From JAICKM01 sp035693165 (GTDB taxonomy: Bacteria > Chloroflexota > Chloroflexia > QHBQ01 > JAICKM01), in NCBI GenBank assembly GCA_035693165.1, contig DASSGZ010000060.1, positions 1 to 17,328 of the forward strand: a stretch of 17,328 nucleotides of DNA. The letters run 5' to 3'. The notes under the pieces were generated by a model. The model was given only the letters and a program-made list of their open reading frames with translations. It was not told where the DNA came from and did not search any database. Position numbers and translations under genes: made by a program. Shown piece by piece: positions 1-5,571 of this stretch (its first letter is position 1; the number at the start of each line of letters is the position of its first letter).

Positions 1-706
1 TGGGCGGGCCGTAGAGGCGCACGCGGATGGTGCGCGCCGCGCCGTCGCCGAAGGTCGCCTGGACCGAAATATAGAACGTATCGTTGGGGCCGTAGACACT
101 GACCGGGTCGCAGAGCGCGCCCGCGTCGATGCGCCGGCACAGGCCCGCGGTTACGCCGTTGATCGACGTAATCGGGGTCAGGTTGGTGATCCCACCACTC
201 GGGCCACCGGGGTTGGTCGCCCCGCCGGTGCCGCCCCCACCCACGGCGCCCGGCAAGGGCGGCAGCGTGGGCGTCACGCCGATCAGCCCGCCGATGGGTG
301 TGGGCTGGGCCGCCGCCGTGGCGATGGCCCGCGCCGTCTCCGTCGCCTGCGCCCCGGTAAACGCAATCGGGGTGAAGATAACAGTGGTCGGCACGGGCAG
401 GGTGCCGCTCCCCGGCGCCCCCACGGGGGTCCGCCCATGGACCATGCCCAACTGCAGCAGCAACCCGATCAACAGGAACACCAGCAGCAGAGTGCCGACG
501 GCGCCGAGCATCGCCAGCGCGCTGGAAATGGGCGGCGCGGGCGGGCGCGCGGCATAGGCGGGGTAGGGATCGACCACCACGGGCGCCCCGGCGGGCGCGT
601 TCGTGCTAACCAGCACATCGCCGCAGCGCGGGCAGATTGTGTCGTCGTCGTAGAACTTGCGGTGCTGCTGGTAGGAAAGACAATCCGGGTTTGGGCACTG
701 TTTCAT
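1..706 (-). CDS. Zinc-ribbon single-pass membrane protein, C-terminus outside window
   Basis: Reading the minus strand from the ATG at 706 gives 235 codons without a stop to the left edge, so the 3' end is missing. The N-terminus holds two Cys pairs (C4/C9 in CPNPDC and C25/C28 in CPRC), a zinc-ribbon pattern. A Pro-rich linker (about 42-60) leads to a hydrophobic helix at about 62-90 rich in Leu/Val/Gly. After it come Thr/Pro/Ala- and Gly-rich low-complexity stretches (about 92-178) and the start of a folded domain with two further cysteines (C189, C198). An AGGGAG Shine-Dalgarno six bases upstream supports the start. The predicted topology is zinc ribbon inside, C-terminal domain outside. 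I do not recognise the C-terminal domain. The architecture resembles the two paralogues at 3626 and 5572, but the ribbon spacing differs, so it is a relative in design rather than a clear homologue. It is divergent from the MqnA-like gene, with 89 bp between starts. Confidence 0.82.
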   Translation of the reverse strand, partial: MKQCPNPDCLSYQQHRKFYDDDTICPRCGDVLVSTNAPAGAPVVVDPYPAYAARPPAPPISSALAMLGAVGTLLLVFLLIGLLLQLGMVHGRTPVGAPGSGTLPVPTTVIFTPIAFTGAQATETARAIATAAAQPTPIGGLIGVTPTLPPLPGAVGGGGTGGATNPGGPSGGITNLTPITSINGVTAGLCRRIDAGALCDPVSVYGPNDTFYISVQATFGDGAARTIRVRLYGPP

Positions 707-731
707 GTCCGGCTCCCTGCCGGCGTACGCC

Positions 732-762
732 TTGCCGCGCCGCCGGGCATATCGGGTATAAT
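732..762 (+). promoter_or_regulatory. Candidate promoter for the MqnA-like gene
   Basis: A perfect TATAAT stands at 757-762, 33 bases before the ATG at 796. The best -35 match is TTGCCG at 732-737 with a long 19-bp spacer, so the -10 is convincing and the -35 is weak. The same short interval must also hold the promoter of the divergent zinc-ribbon gene. Confidence 0.55.
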
Positions 763-795
763 GAAACGGAAGTCTACGTCACTGAAAGGTAGCCC

Positions 796-1719
796 ATGCG
801 AGCCGACCGCCTCCGTTTCGGATACACGGATAGTATACACCTGCTGCCTCTCATCCACCCCTTGCGCGCCGGGTGGGTCTATCCCACCGGGCTACAACTG
901 GAACTGGTGCCCCTGGCCCCACCGGCACTAGAGCAGGCATTGGGCCAGGGCGACCTCGACGGCGGGCTGGTCGGCCCGCTCACCTATACGCGCCTGCGCG
1001 GCGGCCTCGAAGCCATGCCGGGCATTGGCCTGGCGAGCACGGGCCCCAATAGCCTGGCCGTGCTGCAAAGCCGCACCCGGCCCGACCAGCTCGACGGCCA
1101 GACCGTCGCCGTCACGCCGTCCGCGCAAGATACGACAGCGGCGGCGCTGTTGCAGGTGCTGGCCGACCCGTTTTTCGGCGTGAACCTGGCGCCGGCCCCC
1201 GAATCCACAATAGCACCGGGCGGCGACCCGCCCCCGCCCCGCCTCCTGAGCGGCGACGCGGCGGTGCAGGCGCGGCTGCCCTGGCTGCTCTACGAAGCGC
1301 GCTTCAGCCCCAGCGCCTTTGCCGCCGAGGAGCGCGCCCTGGCAAAAGGCCGCCCTCTGCCTGCCACCACCAACCCGGCGCCCGCGCCCGACCCGCAGAC
1401 CATCGGCTATGCCGAAGACCTGGGCGCCGCCTGGTGGGTCTTCAGCGGCACGCCGATGGTCTGGGCGCTGGGCGTGCTGCGCGGCGAGTGGCTGCAACAG
1501 CCCGAAGCCGTCGTCGCCGTGGTGCGCGCCTTCCAGCAGAGCCGGGTGGCCGCCCGCGAACAGGCCGCCACAGTGCTGGCGGCGGCGGCCGCCCAGGCCC
1601 AGGTGCCCGAATCCGCCGTGCAGGCCCTGTTCGACCGGCAGACCGTCGAGATCGGGGCGGCAGAACAGGGCGGGCTGGCCGCCTTCTACCGCTACACCGG
1701 CAAGCTGCGCCTCACCTGA
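796..1719 (+). CDS. MqnA/MqnD-family protein (chorismate dehydratase-like, futalosine menaquinone pathway)
   Basis: This 307-residue protein matches the type-2 periplasmic-binding fold of menaquinone enzymes MqnA/MqnD. MqnA removes water from chorismate to form 3-enolpyruvyl-benzoate, the first step of futalosine-route menaquinone synthesis in the cytoplasm. The visible family pattern, in order, is the N-terminal strand with LPLIHPL (17-23), a GDLDGGLVGPLTYTR block (52-66) equivalent to the family's GelDaaLvps segment, VTPSAQDTTAAALL (106-119), LLSGDAAV (150-157, compare LLIGDAAL), and DLGAAWWVFSGTPMVWALGV (208-227), the family's DLGeaW..fTGlPfVfA signature. No signal peptide is present, which fits a cytoplasmic enzyme. 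A Pro/Ala-rich stretch (about 165-204) lengthens the loop between the last two motifs. The AAAGGT at 785-790 serves the start. No other menaquinone gene is in the window, so whether it is the true chorismate dehydratase, MqnD, or an orphan binding protein is open. It ends 7 bp from the convergent flavin reductase gene. Confidence 0.7.
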   Translation: MRADRLRFGYTDSIHLLPLIHPLRAGWVYPTGLQLELVPLAPPALEQALGQGDLDGGLVGPLTYTRLRGGLEAMPGIGLASTGPNSLAVLQSRTRPDQLDGQTVAVTPSAQDTTAAALLQVLADPFFGVNLAPAPESTIAPGGDPPPPRLLSGDAAVQARLPWLLYEARFSPSAFAAEERALAKGRPLPATTNPAPAPDPQTIGYAEDLGAAWWVFSGTPMVWALGVLRGEWLQQPEAVVAVVRAFQQSRVAAREQAATVLAAAAAQAQVPESAVQALFDRQTVEIGAAEQGGLAAFYRYTGKLRLT

Positions 1720-1726
1720 GCGCGGG

Positions 1727-2302
1727 CTACTCCTCCTCGCCCGGCGGCGGCGGAGCGCCCGCGTCGATGGCATGCTCGCCGCTCGTGTAGAGCCGCCCGC
1801 CCAGGTGGTGCAACAGCCGCCCGCTCTCCTGATCCGGCAGCCAGTGCTCGGCGAAAGCCGTCTCCTCGGCCCAGGCGGCCAGCACCTCGGCCACAAACAG
1901 CGTATGGTCGCCCTGCTCGCTGGCGCCCACCACCCCGCACTCCAGGTGGGCCACGCATTCTTCGATCCAGGGCGACTCGACCTGGCGGGCCGAGACGGCA
2001 TGCAGCCCGGTTTCCGCGAACTTATCGTGATCCGCGCCCGACACGCTGCCGCAATGCTGCACCTCGCGCAGCAGGCCCGCGTGGGGCACGTTGATCGTGA
2101 ACTCGTCGCTGCGCGTGATCAACTCGTGCAAATGGCGCACCGGCTCGACGGCAATCACCACCAGCGGCGGGTCGCCGCTCAGCGGCATGGCCCAGGCCAC
2201 CGTGGTCACGTCGACATGGCCCTTCACCGACGCCGTCACAAGCACCACCGGCCCCGGCCCCAGCACGCGGTGGATGAGATGGCGCGGCACCGGTCTTTTC
2301 AT
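1727..2302 (-). CDS. Flavin reductase-like (flavoredoxin-type) FMN-binding protein
   Basis: This 191-residue protein fits the flavin reductase-like domain, a split-barrel FMN-binding fold used by flavoredoxins and small flavin reductases. The pattern is PVVLVTASVKGHVDVTTVAW (18-37), a strand and FMN-phosphate region; then SGDPPLVVIAV, EFTINVP, HCGSVSG with DHDKF, and ECVAHLECGVV, all in the usual order. The C-terminus is a Pro/Glu-rich tail. An in-frame ATG at 2332 exists, but the start at 2302 has a strong GGGAGG eight bases upstream and the outer one has none, so I chose 2302. It is likely a cytoplasmic FMN protein reducing or binding flavin with NAD(P)H, but the substrate cannot be read from sequence. 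It appears to be a single-gene unit with its own promoter at 2385-2413. Confidence 0.88.
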   Translation of the reverse strand: MKRPVPRHLIHRVLGPGPVVLVTASVKGHVDVTTVAWAMPLSGDPPLVVIAVEPVRHLHELITRSDEFTINVPHAGLLREVQHCGSVSGADHDKFAETGLHAVSARQVESPWIEECVAHLECGVVGASEQGDHTLFVAEVLAAWAEETAFAEHWLPDQESGRLLHHLGGRLYTSGEHAIDAGAPPPPGEEE

Positions 2303-2384
2303 GAATCCCGCCTCCCACGGCGCTTCCCTCATCGCGGCATAGCGCCGGTCGTAGCAGGAAGCGCGCCATTGTTATGTTAAGCCA

Positions 2385-2413
2385 ATTATATGCTGGATTC
2401 GCGGGTTGCGCAA
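2385..2413 (-). promoter_or_regulatory. Promoter of the flavin reductase-like gene
   Basis: On the minus strand TTGCGC (2408-2413) and a perfect TATAAT (2385-2390) are separated by exactly 17 bp. Transcription would begin near 2378, giving a leader of about 75 nt before the ATG at 2302. Confidence 0.7.
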
Positions 2414-2452
2414 GGGGGGCAGCGCCTACCATTCGGTCGGAATGGAGATAGA

Positions 2453-2625
2453 CACCGCAGAGGCGCGGAGAACGCAGAGAATTAGATGGAATGTGACTAA
2501 GAGTTCGGATAAACTACCGCCTCGGCAGCGTCGAACCACGCCCAGGTGAGCCGCGAGTGGTTCGCGGAAATCTCCTAAACACCACTTTTATTAATGATCT
2601 CTGTGTTCTCTGCGTCTCTGCGGTG
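2453..2625. repeat. 173-bp inverted-repeat element in the gene-free stretch 2303-2669
   Basis: Two 28-bp arms, 2453-2480 and 2598-2625, are inverted copies matching at 25 of 28 positions. They begin CACCGCAGAG on the outside and end AACRCAGAGA on the inside, and all three differences are G/A transitions. The 117-bp centre contains a further perfect 8-bp stem, CGAACCAC (2532-2539) with GTGGTTCG (2557-2564). There is no ORF inside, so this looks like a short non-autonomous or palindromic intergenic repeat. No clear target-site duplication is visible at the ends. The rest of the 2303-2669 gap holds the promoter of the flavin reductase gene and nothing else I recognise. Confidence 0.75.
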
Positions 2626-2669
2626 AATCGAGACGGATGGCAAGCGCCGCCGAGGCGGGAAAGAGCCGG

Positions 2670-3431
2670 CTAGTGGGCGGCCAGCCAGGTGAGGACGAAG
2701 TCGGCCAGCCACTGGCGGCGCTTGTTGTAGATCTGCTGGTCCACGTCGGCGACCAGGTGGAGTTCGGCGGTGGGGATGGCCTGGGCCAGCGCGTGGCTCA
2801 TCGCCGGGGTGTTGAGCGTGTCGTCGGCCCCGTTGATGATCAGCACCGGGCAGGAGATGCGGCCCGCTTCGGCCATGCTGATGTTGCCCCCCGCGGCAAT
2901 CCGGTCGCGGACGGCGCCGGCCCAGCCGCGCCAGATAGCGCGCGCGCCATCCAGCCCATATTCGCGGATCGCTTCGGCGCGCGGGCTGGTGTCGTCGGGG
3001 GCGGGTGGAGTATCCCAGGTATCGAGGGTGGGTAGCACGTCGAGCAAGCTCGGGTGCAAGGCGCCGGTCACGCTCACCGCGACCACAGCGCGCACCAGCG
3101 CGGGACGGCGGATCGCAAGCAACAGCGCGATCTCGGCGCCGTCGGCCACGCCCATGACCACGGCCTGGGCAATCCCCAGATGATCGAGCAAGGCCGCCAT
3201 GTCGGTGGTATCGCGCTCATAAACGTCCGGCGGAAAGGTGCGCGGCCCCGGCTCCGACCGGCCATAGCCTCGCAAGTCGGGCGTGATCACCCGATATTGG
3301 CGGGCCAGGATCTGCATCAGATGGGCCTGGCTGCGGCCGGTTTCGAGCAACCCGTGGAGCAGCAGCAGCGGCGTGCCCGTGCCCGCCTCTTCATAATAGA
3401 TGTCCGCCCCATTGACCTGCACCTGCGGCAT
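2670..3431 (-). CDS. Alpha/beta-hydrolase-fold protein, predicted catalytically altered
   Basis: This 253-residue protein has the full layout of a single-domain alpha/beta hydrolase. It has strand and oxyanion motif PLLLLHG (21-27), the PDLRGYGRSE loop (51-60) typical of the family, a helical cap (about 130-190), strand PVLIINGADD (195-204) carrying the expected acid at D203/D204, and a C-terminal helix. The nucleophile elbow, normally G-x-S-x-G, reads G94-V-A96-D-G98: the serine is replaced by alanine (codon GCC). The segment that should carry the catalytic histidine (about 226-233) reads LVADVDQQ with no histidine. H225 lies one strand earlier, and H253 is the last residue. It is therefore probably a non-hydrolytic binding or regulatory protein, or an enzyme with rearranged chemistry. 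The start has a strong GGGAGGAGG Shine-Dalgarno, and the gene has its own 17-bp-spaced promoter, so the ORF looks expressed and intact rather than decayed. Confidence 0.9.
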   Translation of the reverse strand: MPQVQVNGADIYYEEAGTGTPLLLLHGLLETGRSQAHLMQILARQYRVITPDLRGYGRSEPGPRTFPPDVYERDTTDMAALLDHLGIAQAVVMGVADGAEIALLLAIRRPALVRAVVAVSVTGALHPSLLDVLPTLDTWDTPPAPDDTSPRAEAIREYGLDGARAIWRGWAGAVRDRIAAGGNISMAEAGRISCPVLIINGADDTLNTPAMSHALAQAIPTAELHLVADVDQQIYNKRRQWLADFVLTWLAAH

Positions 3432-3465
3432 AATACCTTCCTCCTCCCACCGTCTCTACCGCGCT

Positions 3466-3494
3466 ATCCTACCACAAGGTGCCACGTCTCGCAA
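3466..3494 (-). promoter_or_regulatory. Promoter of the alpha/beta-hydrolase-fold gene
   Basis: The minus strand shows TTGCGA (3489-3494), 17 bp, then TAGGAT (3466-3471), about 35 bases before the ATG at 3431. The intergenic region 3432-3625 is divergent, with the plus-strand promoter at 3558-3588. Confidence 0.6.
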
Positions 3495-3557
3495 TAGGAC
3501 AGATGCACGAGCGCGCGCCATCAGCATAAAAAAGGTGAACCGCGAATCGGTCGCACG

Positions 3558-3588
3558 TTGTAGTTTTGTTAGACTTTGGGTGTATAAT
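3558..3588 (+). promoter_or_regulatory. Candidate promoter of the zinc-ribbon/propeller gene pair
   Basis: A perfect TATAAT at 3583-3588 lies 37 bases before the ATG at 3626. The nearest -35 match, TTGTAG at 3558-3563, has a 19-bp spacer. The local sequence is clearly more AT-rich than its surroundings. Its position argues against the longer in-frame start at 3566, which would begin upstream of the promoter's -10. Confidence 0.55.
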
Positions 3589-3625
3589 GAGACCAGGGTC
3601 TGTTAGCCATGTCAGGAGACCACGC

Positions 3626-5485
3626 ATGCGCTGTCCATTTTGCGGAGCAGCCAATCGCGCCGACGTTACCTTTTGCTACGCCTGCGGGGAATCGCTGGAT
3701 CCGGAGATCGCGCCCGCCGTGCCGGCGCCCCCGCCGCCCGCCCTCCCCCGCTGGCGCCGCCTGCCCTGGGAACTGCTGCTGGGCGCCGGCATCCTGCTGG
3801 TTATCCTCGCGGTCGCCGTAGTCGCGGGCTGGCAGGAGACGATCCGCACCGAACAGGCGCGGCACTACCGCGCCGGCCAGCAGGCGCTGGCCGCCGGGCA
3901 CCTCGACGAGGCCCTGCCCGCCTTCCAGCAAGCCGGCTCGTACCGGGACGCCGCCGGGCTGAGCGCCCGCCTGGCGCCCCAGGTGGCCCAACTGGAAGCC
4001 GGCTATCGCGCGGGCGTGGCGGCCGCCGCATCCGGGGCCTGGTGGGACGCGGCCCGTGCGCTGAGCGCCGCCGCCAACATCCAGGCCTCGTATCGCGATG
4101 TGGGGACCCGGTTGCAGGAAGCCCGCGACCACGCCGGCCCCATCTTCTACCGCATGGCCGACAACAACGGCGAAGTGGCCCTCTGGTGGGCCAACGCCGA
4201 CGGCACCGCCCCGCGGCGCCTGCCCTTCAGCACCCCCACCTCTGAATTACTCGCCGTCTCGCCCGACCAGCACTGGGCGGTCTACAGCCATGGTCCCGCC
4301 GCCCAGGCGGGCGCCGATCCGCAAGGCCCCTTCCTGCTCGACTTGCAGCAGGTGAGCGTCACCTCGCTGGCCCAGCGCTACCGCGAACTGCAGGGGGCCG
4401 TGCGCGTGCGCTTCCGCGACGACAGCCAGGGCTTCTGGTGGGGCTACGACAACCAGGCGTTTTACTATGACCTGCGCACCCATACCGGCCTGCCGTTGAG
4501 CGAGATGCCCGCCGCGGTCGACTCCGGCCATGGCACCCTGTTGCTGAACCGCACCTTCGCGGGCGACGCGGATATCCGCGGGCGGCTGCTGCTGAGCGAT
4601 CCCCTGGGCCGCCAGCGCATCCCGCTGGTGGAGGAGCCGGGCGAGATCCACGACGCCCGGTTCAGCGCCGATGGGCGCTATCTGCTCTATACCGTGAACG
4701 CGCTGCCGGTGAAGGACGCCGCGGGCCGGCGCATCGTGACGGCGACGCTGATCCTGCAAGACCTGGATGCCGGCGATGCCCCTGTGCGTACGGAACTCGA
4801 CCATGTGCGCGCCCTGATCGACGACCAGCCCATCGGCTGGCTGCGCATGGACTTTATCCCGAATACGTCCACGGTCGTCATCCTGCGGGGCGAGGGCGAG
4901 CACTGGACGCTCAGCGCCCGGCCCGCGAACGGGGCCATCCACAAACTGGCCGAGGGCGCCGCCGTGGGCCGGCAAGATCCCGATCTCCTCGCCGTGCTGG
5001 CCGTGCCGAACAGCAGCCAGTTAGCCGTCAGCCTGACGGTCGCCAACGGCCGCCGCACCGATCTCACGCTGCTGACCCTCGACGGCGGGCGGACGGCCAT
5101 CGCGCCGAGCACACTGTCGGGCCGCTGGACGGGCTTCTCGCCCGACGGTCACCTGGCGCTGATCACGCAGCGCGATCCGAAGGCCGCCACCGTCGCCCGC
5201 CAGGTGCGGCTGGCGCCCCTGGATCATAGCACCGCGCCGGCCACGCTACCGTTTGCGCTCGGTCCGTCCGGCACGAGCCGGGCCGGCGACCCGGTCTTCA
5301 CCAGCGACGGCCGGCGCCTGTTCGTGATCAGTACCTTCGACGGCCATCCGGGCCTCTACGCGGTGCGCCCGGACGGCAGCGATCCGCAGTTGGTGATCGC
5401 GGGCGCCACCGCGTTCTGGACCGGCCAGGTCATGGCGCACCCCTTGCTTACAGATCACACCAACAGTATGTTCCTGGACCCGTGA
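3626..5485 (+). CDS. Zinc-ribbon / transmembrane / TPR-like / beta-propeller protein (first paralogue)
   Basis: This is a 619-residue protein in four parts. A zinc ribbon opens it (C3, C6, C17, C20). A Pro-rich linker (25-42) leads to one transmembrane helix (about 48-68). Two TPR-like helical hairpins follow (about 76-110 and 121-160), each closing with a YRD motif (SYRDAA, SYRDVG). The rest (about 170-619) is a beta-propeller-like region with TolB/WD40-type blade motifs: VSPDQHWAVY, ARFSADGRYLLY (344-355), GFSPDGHLALIT (503-514), and FTSDGRRLFVIS (558-569). The topology should place the ribbon in the cytoplasm and the propeller outside. AGGAG at 3614-3618, seven bases before the ATG at 3626, fixes the start; an in-frame ATG at 3566 has no such site. 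The next gene is a paralogue with the same domain order. No catalytic residues are visible. A sensor, scaffold or surface-binding role is possible but is inference. Confidence 0.9.
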   Translation: MRCPFCGAANRADVTFCYACGESLDPEIAPAVPAPPPPALPRWRRLPWELLLGAGILLVILAVAVVAGWQETIRTEQARHYRAGQQALAAGHLDEALPAFQQAGSYRDAAGLSARLAPQVAQLEAGYRAGVAAAASGAWWDAARALSAAANIQASYRDVGTRLQEARDHAGPIFYRMADNNGEVALWWANADGTAPRRLPFSTPTSELLAVSPDQHWAVYSHGPAAQAGADPQGPFLLDLQQVSVTSLAQRYRELQGAVRVRFRDDSQGFWWGYDNQAFYYDLRTHTGLPLSEMPAAVDSGHGTLLLNRTFAGDADIRGRLLLSDPLGRQRIPLVEEPGEIHDARFSADGRYLLYTVNALPVKDAAGRRIVTATLILQDLDAGDAPVRTELDHVRALIDDQPIGWLRMDFIPNTSTVVILRGEGEHWTLSARPANGAIHKLAEGAAVGRQDPDLLAVLAVPNSSQLAVSLTVANGRRTDLTLLTLDGGRTAIAPSTLSGRWTGFSPDGHLALITQRDPKAATVARQVRLAPLDHSTAPATLPFALGPSGTSRAGDPVFTSDGRRLFVISTFDGHPGLYAVRPDGSDPQLVIAGATAFWTGQVMAHPLLTDHTNSMFLDP

Positions 5486-5549
5486 ATCTCCGCCCCGGCG
5501 CTACACGGAGCGGGATTCGATATGGATACCTGATCCCGGCAAAGCCGGG
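5484..5549 (+). promoter_or_regulatory. Two hairpins between the paralogous genes
   Basis: The first hairpin pairs 5484-5497 with 5506-5518 (outer GAATC/GATTC, one bulged T, one mismatch, 8-nt loop) and starts inside the stop codon of the upstream gene. The second is CCCGGC (5535-5540), AAA, GCCGGG (5544-5549), ending 22 bases before the downstream ATG. Neither has a T-run, so they could protect the upstream mRNA, attenuate transcription or affect downstream translation; the sequence does not decide. The downstream ATG has no strong Shine-Dalgarno. Confidence 0.45.
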
Positions 5550-5571
5550 TGAACCCTGACGGCGGGCTGCC

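Noticed and set aside
928..2001. 357-codon minus-strand frame across the MqnA-like and flavin reductase genes
   Set aside because: It overlaps two well-supported genes and its product is Arg/Gly/Ala-rich without motifs.
2303..2332. Ten-residue N-terminal extension of the flavin reductase-like protein
   Set aside because: There is no Shine-Dalgarno for the ATG at 2332, while the ATG at 2302 has GGGAGG at good spacing and fits the family start.
3566..3625. Longer N-terminus for the first zinc-ribbon/propeller protein
   Set aside because: It would start upstream of the probable -10 element and lacks a ribosome site; the ATG at 3626 has AGGAG and matches the paralogue's start.
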